Of a stretch of 64,000 nucleotides of DNA, positions 1 to 9,970 are shown piece after piece; positions within the stretch are counted from its first letter, which is position 1, and each line of letters starts with the position of its first letter. Origin of the DNA: Diaporthe sp. PMI_573 (taxonomy: Eukaryota > Ascomycota > Sordariomycetes > Diaporthales > Diaporthaceae); NCBI GenBank assembly GCA_021399435.1, contig JAJTUP010000003.1:186001-250000 (forward strand), given 5' to 3'. The notes under the pieces are model-generated. The model worked only from the letters and a program-made list of their open reading frames with translations, was not told the origin of the DNA and made no database searches. Both the position numbers and the translations under genes were made by a program.

Positions 1-1471
1 TATTTTGAGCCACATCCGGAAAATGGATTCGTCGAAGGTGACGGCAATATTTGTGCATTTCGATTTCACAATGGCCGGGTTGATATGAAGGTCAAGTACA
101 TCGAGACAGAGCGGTAAGCCCAGGTCTTCTCCCTTCAAGGTTCCACGTCTGTTGTTTTTGGAGAAGTGACTAACGAATCCCAGTCTACTTCTTGAACGAA
201 AGGCAAATCGCAGACTTTTTGGCATCTACCGGAATCCATTCACCAACCACCCGTGTGTGCGAACAGCAAATGACTCGACTGGGAATACCAATATTATTTA
301 CTGGAACGGACAGCTCCTTGCATTAGCAGAGCGTGGCCTGCCATGGGCCATCAACCATGACACCCTTGAAACCAAACGGTACAATCCGTTCGGGGACCAA
401 GTCAATTCAAAAACTTTCAGTGCTCACCCAAAAGTCGATCCATACAGTGACGAGCTAGTCTGTTGGGGCTACCAGGCAAAGGGTCTCGGTACTACTGATA
501 TAGTCACCTATTCCGTGGATTCCAATGGCAAGATTTCAAACCAGAACTGGTTCAAAGAGGCCGAAGCCACTTGGCCACACGACGCATGGGTCACCGAGAA
601 TTGGATAATACTAGCATCTATGCCCTTCCGGGTCAGTTCCGACGAGGAGTTACAAAACGGTTCCCAGCATTGGCAATACGTTGAGGACTGGCCCAGCGGC
701 TTCATAGTATGTCCGCGCAATCCAGATAAGCCTGCCCATCCTGGCTGGAAGCCGGGTGAGACCCGTCGATACACTTGGAATAACGGGCTCATCATTCATA
801 CGGGGGCCTCATGGGAAGAAAAAGACGGCAGGCTCATCCTCGAGAGCCACTACGTCAGCACCAATATGATCTTCACCTTCTGGAATCCGCCAGACATGAA
901 AATGCCAAAGCCCAGTGGCAGCTACGTCCGCTGGACTCTCGATCTGGACCAGCCGGCAGAAACCAGGGTTCCCGACCCCGAGGAGTTGATGGCAGCGCTG
1001 TGTGACTTTCCCAAGACGGACGAGCGATTCCTGACCCGCAAACAGCGCTATACCTACATCACGGCCATCGATGCAGGGAAGCCGCCGGAGGCCCGCCCGA
1101 GCTTCAACTCGATCGTCAAGCTGGATACGAAGACCCGTGAGGCCCTAGTCTTTGACGTCGGCGGTATCAATTCCAACGTCGCAGAGCCTGTTTTTGTCCC
1201 GCGGTCGGATCACGCGCCCGAGGGCGACGGCTATGTGATAGCCTGTGCCTACCGGCCTGGTGCGCCCAACGGGGAGCTGATCATCCTGGATAGTAACGAC
1301 TTCTCCAGGCCCTTGGCGCTTGTCAAGTTGCCGTTCGCGATGCGTAACCAGGTTCACGGAAATTGGGTGCCGAATCCAAACCCAGGCCAGCCGTTGCCAT
1401 CTTTGTCGGGGCCTGCGAAGGATGTCACTCCTAGTGATGTCGGTCCGCTGAATCGGTTCGGGCTTAGGTAG
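1..1471 (+). CDS. Carotenoid cleavage oxygenase (RPE65/lignostilbene dioxygenase family), 5' end outside window
   Basis: Partial gene. Exons 1-113 and 184-1471 are joined across an intron with GTAAG donor and CAG acceptor; the frame is open at base 1, so the start lies upstream. Family members are non-haem Fe(II) dioxygenases that cleave carotenoid or stilbene double bonds, folding as a seven-bladed propeller with four iron-binding histidines. Four candidate histidines are visible in order: SAHPKVD, WPHDAW, IIHTGASWE and, near the end, VHGNW. The C-terminus runs to a TAG stop and looks complete. The substrate cannot be told from the sequence; a stilbene or phenylpropanoid substrate is as likely as a carotenoid because no other carotenoid gene is in view. 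The 305 bases to the next gene hold nothing I recognise. Confidence 0.88.
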
Positions 1472-1776
1472 TTCAATGTAGTCTGAGGTAGATGCAAAAA
1501 GAAACGGCTTACATATTGTTGTTTCATATATAGCAGCCACGCCGGGTGAAACAAAAGGTTGTACATATTCTCCGTGCGGTGGATTTCTGCATTGTAAATT
1601 TTAGTCTTGGTCCTGAGATGATTGAAACAACCTCAATTCTATGTTATCGACTTGACTATGTACCCTTTCTTGGTCTTTTTAAAGCGCGTCCACCAGCCAA
1701 CAACTTCGCGCGCGCGAAACTAGAGCCTTTTCTCTCGACTTGAGCCTGTGTCTACAGCAATTTGTGTTTTCCATAT

Positions 1777-2891
1777 CTACTCCAATTCAATACGTCTTGG
1801 AGACATTGGACCCAATTCATGCGGCCTTTCATTTCTGTGACCCAATTCACTTGGTGGTTGCCATAACGGCTGGACAATATCGCCCTCGTTTTGTGGCGAC
1901 TTCGGCTGCCCTGCAGCAGAAATGCCACGATGTCTCCCGTTCTTTATCCGCCGAGCTGCAACTACACGGCGATACAACACCCAGGCTCCACACGCAAACA
2001 ACAATACTGCAGCACCAGCGCCAACACCGATTCCCGCCGCTGCTCCAGCGGAGAGCCCGGTGGATGAAGACGCTGGCGATGTCGCTCCGGATAGGGCGCT
2101 GGTCGTTTGGCCAGTGGCAGTTGCCTGCTGGCTGCTTGGGGTCTACAGAATGATATTAAAATAGGTCATTGCGGTCGCCACAAGCTCGAGAGAAATAGGG
2201 ATGATGATAAGGTTTCCAAGAATCAGCTTACTGTAGATATCACTAGAACGGCCATGGCCCACAGATTCCCATTGTCGCGATATTCGTCAATGATGAAGGG
2301 GCCTGTGGTTGTGAAAATACTCAGTGTCGCCGGAGTCGCGGAATAATCGGAGGTTTCCGCAAAATAACTTTCGATACTCCGCAGCCCCCTTCCAAAGCCA
2401 GTGAACGTACATGACCACCGCGTAGATAAGCTACTCGGGGCTGCATACCCTGACATACAGTGCAAAGTTGCGATGTCAAAATCTGTTGCCCCATCGCAGT
2501 TGAAATGGTGGGCACTTGGCCACATTTCACCTTGTGTCAGTTGGTGTTGGCACACACCGAGGTAGCGGAGCCGAGCCAGGATGGTTTGAAGGATCGAGCA
2601 CTAGCGATAAGAGACTCACGTTGGACAGCAGACGGTTAAAAGATTAACGTTGTTCGCAACTTTCGTGCAGGCTGATGTAAATCCATCTGGGCACTCATCC
2701 GCCGCATATGCGAGACCTGAAGTTGGTTGATAGCCCGGAGGATAGCAGACGCTTCTTTCGTCCGGGCCACCTAGCATGTCCACCCAATAGTATTGTGAAT
2801 CAGGTGAATCATTAGAAGCCCATACCCATTTGTCCCCCGATGTCAAGCAACCAGAACTCTGGGTCCATCCCGTCGGAATGGTAAGTGCCAT
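1777..2891 (-). CDS. Single-pass membrane protein with Cys-rich ectodomain
   Basis: Exons 2891-2620, 2514-2232 and 2142-1777 (minus strand) give 306 residues with all phases consistent. The N-terminal half is Cys-rich (motifs CYPPGYQP, CPDGFTSAC, CCPT), as in many fungal wall-facing proteins of unknown role. A Ser/Thr/Ala-rich stretch follows, then one hydrophobic segment (GAAAGIGVGAGAAVLLFACG) and a basic stop-transfer RR. The cytoplasmic tail of about 60 residues ends in the Pro/Glu-rich SELGHRNERPHELGPM, a tail style common in such proteins. No classical signal peptide is evident from the ATG chosen at 2891. An upstream ATG at 2981 in the same frame exists, or a further 5' exon may be missing. 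Role unknown; a surface sensor or wall protein is a guess from topology only. Confidence 0.6.
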
Positions 2892-3598
2892 CGGAAACGG
2901 CAACGATTGTGCAGAAAATAGTCGGGATTCTCTTTGGAATGATATGGTCAAGGAAACGCGGTAAATAGCCCATTTGCGCACAATGGATCTGCTCTGGATA
3001 ATAAGTGTGCAGTGCAGTGGCCAAAATGACCCCGGGGGGGCTAATTGTCTGCGCCGTAAGCCGCATCCCCAATCCGGCCTTGCTCATGCATGTTTCCACA
3101 GTGTGAATCACGAGATACCTGATACTGACTAATAATGAGGCTGTCCTCGAAGTTGCACAACCCCTTGATCCTTAGCAGCCTCCTGGAATTAGAATTCACC
3201 CTTGCAGACAATTGCTTGTTGTTTGGACCACGTCGGGTCGATTTTAACTAGCAGATCAGGGTCTGCATCAGCTGAAGTACAGGCTAGCTATAGAGTGTCA
3301 CAGTTTACCTTCATCGTCCATGGACAGAGTGATGAAAATCTCAGGTCATGAAATCACTTCCTGGAGCTGAGTACAGTGGGAGATAAACAACTGCATGCCC
3401 AGAGCTGCAGGCCACTGGCAACTGATCCCTCTCATCAAGGCGCCGAATAAGGGTGTACATGGACATCACGTATTGGAGGAAAACGAATGCGCGCATGCAC
3501 AGTATGGTACAGGAACGCATGTTGGTTTGGGGGGAAAGGGCTTTTGGTAGGTTCGGAAGTAGGGGCGGGTGTCACAAAATTCGATAGTACTCTTTTCG

Positions 3599-4002
3599 CA
3601 GCCAACGTCCGCCCCTTGGCCCCCTGGCCCCCTGGCCGCCCCCTGGCCTTCTGGCCCCCTGGCCTTCTGGTTTTCTGGCCCTCTGACTTTAATTAGTCCT
3701 CTGGCTGTAATTAGTCTTCGGGCCCCCTAGCTTTCTGACCCTCTGGCTTTCTGGCCCTCTAGCTGTAATCAGCCCTCTGACTCTTTAGCCTTTATTATAG
3801 CTAAAGAGTAAATTGTAGCTAAAGGGCCAGAGGGCCAGAGGGCCTAAGTAGCTTAAAGCATATAGGCCTTTCTTGGTCTTGGCGAAGCCTAAGGGGTACC
3901 TTTTTTCTAGTGGTGCGTGTAGCTATTTTTTTGGTACTGGGTGGGCAGACAGTAAATGCTGGGTGGGCGGACGGAAAACCATGGGTGGGCGGACGTTGGC
4001 TG
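3599..4002. mobile_element. MITE-like non-autonomous element with 16-bp terminal inverted repeats
   Basis: The sequence CAGCCAACGTCCGCCC at 3599-3614 is repeated exactly in inverse orientation at 3987-4002, giving a 404-bp unit. Inside the right end, the motif GGGTGGGC-GAC occurs three times in direct orientation from about 3940, like subterminal transposase-binding repeats. The left half is a degenerate CTGG-rich minisatellite. No coding capacity is visible. The flanking eight bases (TCTTTTCG and GGACCACC) do not match, so no target-site duplication survives and the superfamily is unassigned. Confidence 0.55.
3616..3840. repeat. Degenerate CTGGCC/TTCTGG minisatellite
   Basis: Imperfect tandem units of the form C-C-C-T-G-G-C-C / T-T-C-T-G-G fill most of this stretch, interspersed with TTTAATTAGTC-like units. 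Near 3820 the strand sense flips to AGGGCCAGAGGGCC, so part of the array is inverted and could fold back. It lies inside the MITE-like element. Confidence 0.6.
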
Positions 4003-4214
4003 GGACCACCCCATTGACATCAAGAAATAGATCACCTCTTCTCTGAAAGCATTTGTCAAGGCCATACCGCACTCATGGAGTCATGTCGCAAACTAATCTC
4101 AGGCTAGCCCAGGACGCCTCCAGATGCCACCTCATTGAGCACATGTCTAATCATAAATAACGTCTCGCCACCTCATCTTTTCGTTGATTAATAATAGCCC
4201 GCAGCTGGCCTGAA

Positions 4215-4330
4215 ACGACAGGGAACACAGGGAACAGCCCGACTTCAAGATATTACATTACACCTATGCAGTCCGCAGCTTGTAATTTCATATCATCTTA
4301 TAGCCCAAGCCAAGATATAGTTATTTAAAT
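4215..4330 (+). repeat. Dispersed repeat, copy A (transition-rich)
   Basis: Matches 10150-10260 in the same orientation. The shared core includes AACACAGGGAA, CCGACTTCAAGATATT, CATT-CACCT-TGCAGT and GCAGCT-GT. Several differences are transitions, with this copy richer in A and T (TTGTAATTTCATATC versus TCGTGATCATCCACG). This fits ageing or RIP of a duplicated sequence. The identity of the element is unknown. Confidence 0.5.
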
Positions 4331-5331
4331 CAATAGAGATATAAATTGCAGGGCCAATATCTGCAGCAGTTTCGTATTGACAGGACTATCACTGTGCTCC
4401 TATGGGCTAGCAGGCCCAGGCTGGCGGCCCGGCGGGAGCGGCTGAGGTTGATTTAAGTCGGCTGACCCACTCACGCACCACCCCCCTCACGCTCATCTCT
4501 CCACAACACCTTAAAATACCATAACTATAATAATATTTGAACTCCTTGTTTAAACATCCTTTCCAACTGTATAAATAGCCCATGCCTAACCACGGGTCGC
4601 AACACACTAGGGGGCCAGCCGCCTTTCCTCACCACACTGCCATGGGCCCTGCCCACCAGAAATACAAAGAGATGAGGATGCCACATTGATCCTAAAAGTC
4701 GCAACGCTGCGCTGTCAAGCTCGTCTCTCCACCAGTACGTCTTGTGGCCGCTCGATCGATGCCGCGCCTGCCCACCTGCCCGGTCGGAGCTACCTCGTAA
4801 TCGGCTCCTACCTCGAGGCTGCGGTTTTCGTTGCCGTCTTAGAGGCTCTGGCTTTCGCGTCCGTCTTCGAGGCTTCGGTTTTCTGCCGGACGGGAAGACT
4901 CGCGGTGTTGGTCAAGCTGTGAGCAGCAGGAGCACCAACGGCAGGAGTAGCATGGGGTGAGCGCAAATGTTGGTGATGATGGCCAGCTGAGTGTCCCGGC
5001 CAGGCGGGCGGGCATGTGTGGGGACTTGCGTGTTGGGAGGCAGGCCTCGTGGTGTTGGTTCCGCGGGTGCTATTTTTGCAAAACCTGCCACTGGATCATG
5101 GCCGGTCGACCACCAACGACATGCGGGGCCAAACAGATCTATTCTCCTGGCCTTCTCACATGCGGGCAGAAACCAGCCACCGAGCTATTCTTGGCTGTTG
5201 TGAAGAGCGGACAAGCCACCAAGGAATCCAAGGGCCTGCAGTTTGAATTGCTGCCAGCATCCCATTGCCGATATTGGCATTAATGCCTGGCGTTTCGGGG
5301 TTAGGGTTGGTTGATCGCCTGGCCAGACCCG

Positions 5332-5337
5332 TATAAA
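5332..5337 (+). promoter_or_regulatory. TATA-box-like element upstream of the kinase-like gene
   Basis: TATAAA lies 90 bases before the chosen ATG (5428), followed by a pyrimidine-rich leader typical of fungal transcription start regions. Assigned by motif and position only. Confidence 0.35.
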
Positions 5338-5427
5338 GACCATGTCTACCATCACCCCCACCCCTCCCTCTTTTCACCCATCCGTCACCCATTATCTATC
5401 CCTCTCTTGAAATGCAGCATCACCAAA

Positions 5428-6876
5428 ATGCCCGCCTGCGATGAGAAGAAGAAGTACGTCTTTGACGACGATAAGAAGCCCGCCCTGCCCTATGTCGTCA
5501 ACGCGTGCTTTGAAATCAAACGACACGAGCTGCTTACACCCTTCGACAACGGCACAAGTTACGAGTATCCTGAGGTATCCAGCCTCAGCGACCCGGTAAT
5601 CCCAGCCGAAATACTGTGCCCGAATGAGATTCTGGAACCAGAGGACAACTTGACCCCATGGGTCTGGTTAGGATCCAAGAACACCGACCCATACAAAATC
5701 CCACCCAAGACCATTACTGAGAGATATCTCAGGCACCGCCCCAGGAAGACGACGCCCCACCATGAGGATAGGACGCCGCGCCGCCTTAAGATCGTCCGCC
5801 AGATTAGGGTGCACGACGGCGCCCACTCCCAGGTTGTACAGTGCAGCGTAAAGGGTATACAGGGTCAGCTTGTCGCTAAGATCTTCGACCCGCTCTATAG
5901 GCGGGAAGGCATGGAGCTGGACATGGGCGAGTCGCCCGTGGGCCTCGCCGAGTCCGAATGGTCCCGTGAGGCTGCCGCCTACGTGAAGATCGAGGAGATG
6001 ATCGAGAACAAAAAGCTCGACGGCAGGTACACGCCGCGCTTCAAGGGCTGCTGGTCCTTCAACATACCCTACGAGCTGGAGCTAGTCAGCAACAGTGCTG
6101 CCGGTCATGTCAGCACCGCCGCCACCACCACCGCCGGCCGCCAGTCTGGAAGAAGTGGAGAAAAACGACAACGAGAGTCGTCGGACAAGCTCGTACGCCG
6201 CCCCATCAATGTGTACCGCAACGTGCGCCTGCTCCTGATGGAGTATATCCCGGGCGACAGCATACTGCACCTGCTCAGGACGCGCGAATACGAGAAGATC
6301 CCGGCAGAGGTCCGCATGGACTTGGTGGCACAGACCGCTGAGGCCGAAAGTGCCCTATGGCATATCCGTGTATCCCACGGTGACCGGCACTCGCGGAACG
6401 TTATTGTTGTTCGCACGAAAAAAGAACACCATCATTCCTCCTCCTCGGCCTCCTCGTCCTCCTTCTCTTCCACCACCACCGCCACCTCTTCCTCCTCCCA
6501 CTCGGGAAAAGGCGAAGAAGGGGCCCGAAATGGGCAAAAACGGCGAGAACAAGGCGTCCAGGAGTGCCAGTGGCGTGTGGTGTGGGTCGACTTTGGCAAT
6601 TCCGTCGTACTGGACCTGCCCAACGCCAAAAGCAACATCAAAGGTCTGCTTCCTCCCGTCGGGAAGGAGCTGCCTAACCCGATGAACAGGTGCCGCGGCT
6701 CGTGGCCACTCGACGACCTCTGCCTGGCCGACGACATCAACTGGATCGACGAGCGTTATGTCGAATATGAAGCGAGGCACAAGTGGATGGAGGCGAGGTG
6801 GGGTGAGGGGAGCGCAAGTGCCCGCCGGTATCAGCCGGTAGAGTACGATAAATTGTACCCCAGAATCGAGGACTAG
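5428..6876 (+). CDS. Protein-kinase-like fold protein with poly-Ser insert
   Basis: Single exon, 482 residues; the ATG at 5428 follows a TATA box and CAAA context and is preferred over in-frame non-ATG starts further upstream. The core resembles a eukaryotic-type or phosphotransferase kinase fold. A Lys-bearing strand (LVAKIFDPLY) is followed by a hinge-like LLLMEYIPGD. The catalytic-loop-like segment is HGDRHSRN (His317, Asp319, Asn324) and a VDFGNS metal-binding motif starts with Asp388. An insert of about 35 residues, almost all Ser/Thr with a few charged residues, separates the catalytic loop from DFG. That spacing is unusually long and low in complexity. Such kinase-like proteins are expanded in filamentous ascomycetes without known substrates. 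The three key polar residues are intact, so it is not obviously a pseudokinase. Confidence 0.6.
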   Translation: MPACDEKKKYVFDDDKKPALPYVVNACFEIKRHELLTPFDNGTSYEYPEVSSLSDPVIPAEILCPNEILEPEDNLTPWVWLGSKNTDPYKIPPKTITERYLRHRPRKTTPHHEDRTPRRLKIVRQIRVHDGAHSQVVQCSVKGIQGQLVAKIFDPLYRREGMELDMGESPVGLAESEWSREAAAYVKIEEMIENKKLDGRYTPRFKGCWSFNIPYELELVSNSAAGHVSTAATTTAGRQSGRSGEKRQRESSDKLVRRPINVYRNVRLLLMEYIPGDSILHLLRTREYEKIPAEVRMDLVAQTAEAESALWHIRVSHGDRHSRNVIVVRTKKEHHHSSSSASSSSFSSTTTATSSSSHSGKGEEGARNGQKRREQGVQECQWRVVWVDFGNSVVLDLPNAKSNIKGLLPPVGKELPNPMNRCRGSWPLDDLCLADDINWIDERYVEYEARHKWMEARWGEGSASARRYQPVEYDKLYPRIED

Positions 6877-7325
6877 GATGACGGCTCGAGAGATTCGAGC
6901 TGCGGCATGGGGAGCCCCGCGACTTTTAACTTTGGCCATGGCCATGTTTCCCGGTATGATTGATAATCACCGGTGGGCTAGCAGGGCAGGACAGGTTCAT
7001 GGAGCTGGGCCGCTTTCAACTACCCAGTACACTATCGTAGGAGCTGGGTGTCCAACTCTATGCTCCTGGGTTGGTGTATATCACAGCGATTTGACTCGCC
7101 TTTGGGAGTCTCGGGAAAGCATGGTATCGAGATAGTAGGGTCCCATATCAGCCAGATGGTAGCACTTATTAAGAGTAGTATAAGCCTCAGTAATTCTAGA
7201 TTCTTTTGTTACAAGTTATTTCGGAGCTATGATTCTGAGATACTTAACAATGTCTCGCATCATTTCCCTTCCGCGCTAACCAACGGCGTGTAGACGTATC
7301 CCGAACCATTAAGTATCTCCCACAT
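6877..7325. other. Intergenic stretch
   Basis: 449 bases between the kinase-like gene and the 3' end of the HET pseudogene. I see no gene, repeat or RNA structure here. Confidence 0.5.
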
Positions 7326-8808
7326 CTACTCAAATGCCTTCACCTCAAGGCTAGTCGGAGCCTCGCTGAGCGCTTTGAGGCTTGCAGTCTTTACCCGTAT
7401 AAGCAGAGTTCCCGGGGGCAACTGCTTGTCGAGGTCGCCTAAGCGCCCATCCTTTTGCAGGCCGTCTAAGGGGTCAGATGACTGGGCCGCTGAGAGGTTG
7501 TCGGAGAGCTTTTCCTTTGAGAGACCGTCTGAGATTTTCTCGCTTGGCAGGCTGTCTGAAATATCATCTGAGAGGCCATCTGGTGGGAATGCTAGCAAGG
7601 CGTCAATTTGGTGGTCATCGGCGGCACCGAGCCTCTTAAGGCGTTGCCCATCCCAAAATGAAGTGGCGTGCCAACTGATAGACGGCTTCATGCCTACTGA
7701 ATTCGACTTGAAGTAGTAGCAAGGTCCGCGGTAGCTGAGCATCGACCAGCTGGGAAATAAATACTCCGTGGGGAGCAGCAGGGTTTCGCGGCCCCGTATG
7801 CGATAAGCAGTCGGATCTCGAGGAGCCCAGAGCAGGACGTGCGAGAAGGCCTACAACGGGAGAGCATAGCAGAAAGACCAATCCTAAGCTGTCTTTAACG
7901 CTAAGATCAGGGCTAAGAAGACGTTCAGCTAGTCAGCAGGGTACATTAGCTAGCGAGACGTGTAGTGATGCACAATTTCGTTGTACCGGCTGCGCTTCGA
8001 CGGGAAAGGATCGTTTAGAGGCGGCTAGTTGCCCGCATGAATACGTGGACGACTAACGTTATTGACGGGGTTGCCCTCCTTACACCGCGACTGCTGGCAC
8101 TAGAAGAAGACCTGGTTACCAAAGAAGAATAAGCACCTCCGTGACAGCATAACCTCCTAGAACGTCCATGCCCGCCGGGAGTGCAGCGTCTCCAGCAGGT
8201 CCTATAAGAACCCAGAGCCTGCTACTGACTTCAGTATAGAGGCGCCCTACTAGGAGTCTACCCTAATAACAAGAACCGCACATGTTAAGCGGGTGCCAGG
8301 CTCCACACTAGGCAGTAGCGAGTCGTAGCTCTCAGCTATACACGCCACGATAGTCAGCATAGTAGCATCGTAGATGGCAGCCATCTAGTTTATCTGTACG
8401 CTCTTATACTCCTAATTATCCTAGCAGATGCAGAGAGCGTTGATCCATAAATTTCGTTTGCCAAGGGCCCAGACGACGGCGATAACATCCCGCAAAGTCC
8501 GCCCAATCTAAGGCCGGAACGTCTTGCTCTGTAGCGCATCGGCCTTTAATAGCTTAACTCGGTTGGACTCTAATAGCTGCAACTGGCCGTTGTCGCTTTA
8601 CACGTAACTTAAAGTAATGAATCTTTCATCTAGCAACACCGGCGCTATGGACCCTCTTGACACGTCTAGCAGATATATCCCACCAGAGCCCGGCTAAGCT
8701 GCGGCCTCAAGCCTTGCTTCGTCCTCGTCCTCAACCTCTGCCCTTGTCGCAACATCAATGCTGTAGAAGCCTAGCTGCTCATCCAGGGATTCCTCCATCT
8801 GTTCCACC
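7326..8808 (-). pseudogene. HET-domain gene with 16 in-frame stops and no frameshift
   Basis: One reading frame runs the whole length on the minus strand. It shows the heterokaryon-incompatibility domain in order: a GGIYLLDVSRG lead-in, ITLSYV, the LWINALCI core, QIN-MAAIYDATMLTIVA, then SRRAWTF-EV and a Cys-rich middle. In-frame stops sit at plus-strand triplets starting 8694, 8598, 8508, 8421, 8412, 8385, 8250, 8247, 8202, 8157, 8100, 8025, 7950, 7929, 7884 and 7851. Fifteen are TAG and one is TAA. At family-conserved points the TAG replaces Gln (for example WTF-EV), which points to CAG-to-TAG change. The TAA falls where the conserved Trp of SYVWG belongs. The last ~140 residues are an acidic, Ser/Asp/Leu-repeat tail (SDDISDSLPSEKISDGLS). 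HET proteins trigger cell death after non-self fusion; this copy cannot be translated intact. The N-terminal limit is uncertain. Confidence 0.82.
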
Positions 8809-9333
8809 TCAACGTTTATCCCATACTCTGAGCATATTTCTTTTGAGTTTTGTTTCAAACTCTGCTATTTTCTCGTCGGTCCTTTTCTCCAACTCTCTTT
8901 CCAGTTTTCTTTCCAACTCGGCTACTTTCTCGTCCAACTCTTTCTCCCACTCCATGCGAGCTGTCGCTAAGCGACTGTCCACATACGCCTCCAAGAGCGT
9001 TTTGGTACCCACTATCTCTGTAGACGCTGATCCTTGCTGTTTGTTACATTCTTGAAGTAGTGCCTCAAGATCTGTCATCTTTCCGTCGGCTTTCGCTACA
9101 ACAGCCTCCCGGAACTTGGCGCTCTGGGCGGCCTGCAAGTCCTGAGTATGAGATACTGGTGACGGGTTTGATTCGCACCCTGGTGCGGTGATCCGCTGTC
9201 TTTTCCCTGGCCGGCCCTCGGGCGACAGTGATGCAACAACAACATCGAAATGCGGAGGGTTCCCAGTAGGATCATTAGCGGTTGCGGGAGCACTGGGTGG
9301 CTCGTGACCCTGATCAACGTCGTTAGGCTTCAT
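8809..9333 (-). CDS. Hypothetical coiled-coil protein, possibly N-terminal part of the HET gene
   Basis: Open frame of 174 residues from the ATG at 9333. The N-terminal half is Pro/Ala/Ser-rich with a basic GKRQRI patch. The C-terminal half is a charged heptad-like helix (ELDEKVAELERKLEREL, then EKRTDEKIAEFETKL), a clear coiled-coil pattern. It stops directly where the HET pseudogene frame begins to look coding, in a different frame. It could therefore be the 5' exon of that gene or a small separate gene. No family recognised. The frame is free of the TAG stops that riddle its neighbour. Confidence 0.35.
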   Translation of the reverse strand: MKPNDVDQGHEPPSAPATANDPTGNPPHFDVVVASLSPEGRPGKRQRITAPGCESNPSPVSHTQDLQAAQSAKFREAVVAKADGKMTDLEALLQECNKQQGSASTEIVGTKTLLEAYVDSRLATARMEWEKELDEKVAELERKLERELEKRTDEKIAEFETKLKRNMLRVWDKR

Positions 9334-9970
9334 TGATGACCCGCCAACCTTGGCCAAGGCAAAGGCGTTGTGGGCTGAACTTGGGGTTGGGATTCAAGCG
9401 CCTCGATGTCGTTGTGGCACTGCAGACGGAGAGGGGGGGCAAGGTAAGTCGCTCCTCGGAAAGCTCAAGGGATACTTTTGTGCTTTTGAATACAATGATA
9501 GAGGTGTTCGGCTGTGAGACTCTGCGCAGAGAGTGAAGAATGTTGCGGCCTGCTTCGGTGTATGTAGGATGTCGAGAGGTTCTGCGCGTCCCGGGACACA
9601 ATAGTAGCAGTCGATTCGACAAGGTTGAATAGCTGAGTTGTACAGGGGCTCGTCTTTGGTGCTTTACTGACGAAGTGGAAGATGACTGACGGATCGTATC
9701 GTATAGGACAGGCAGCTGATCCAAGGCAAGCCAGATGAGCTGGTCGGGAGGGATGTCAAGATATATGGAGTGAACACTATCAAAGGCCTTAGCATGGGCA
9801 GGGAGTACACGCTTGAAGTGTGAACCAGACGGTGTTCTGCACGAGATGAAAGCCCGCGGGGAACCGTACAGGCAGCCGGGATCGACAGTATATTGGGCCT
9901 TGGAATAGGCGTCAATGTCGATGAGGTCGTTATTGGATGAAACACTGATAGACGCCAAAGACACTGCCAT
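9323..9970 (-). CDS. Hypothetical protein
   Basis: Open frame of 215 residues from the ATG at 9970, overlapping the 5' end of the coiled-coil frame. It begins MAVSLASISVSSNNDLIDID and includes DIPPDQLIWLALDQLPVLYDT, which looks like genuine globular coding sequence, whereas the C-terminal third (poly-Ser/Arg) does not. A CTGCAG acceptor preceded by a pyrimidine tract near 9420 hints that the real 3' part is spliced differently, perhaps into the coiled-coil frame. No homologous family recognised. Confidence 0.3.
   Translation of the reverse strand: MAVSLASISVSSNNDLIDIDAYSKAQYTVDPGCLYGSPRAFISCRTPSGSHFKRVLPAHAKAFDSVHSIYLDIPPDQLIWLALDQLPVLYDTIRQSSSTSSVKHQRRAPVQLSYSTLSNRLLLLCPGTRRTSRHPTYTEAGRNILHSLRRVSQPNTSIIVFKSTKVSLELSEERLTLPPLSVCSATTTSRRLNPNPKFSPQRLCLGQGWRVINEA

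Larger units (their letters stand above)
2982..5427. other. Gene-free repeat-rich stretch
   Basis: No supported gene in about 2.4 kb. It holds the MITE-like element, its minisatellite, and one copy of a dispersed repeat, listed separately. ORFs here are short, lack recognisable motifs and lie in low-complexity DNA. A short GGTTAGGGTT run near 5298 is telomere-like but only about one and a half units long. Confidence 0.6.

Noticed and set aside
3487..3696. Plus-strand ORF ending in Pro/Trp-rich repeats
   Set aside because: It runs straight into the CTGGCC minisatellite; the repetitive protein is a by-product of the tandem array.
5296..5306. Interstitial telomere repeat (GGTTAGGGTT)
   Set aside because: Only about one and a half TTAGGG units; expected by chance. 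The AAACCCTAACCC word near 15805 was set aside for the same reason.
7326..8808. TAG reassigned to glutamine in this genome
   Set aside because: Several intact genes here (carotenoid oxygenase, terpene synthase, CWC15) end in TAG exactly at their family's normal C-terminus, so TAG is a working stop.
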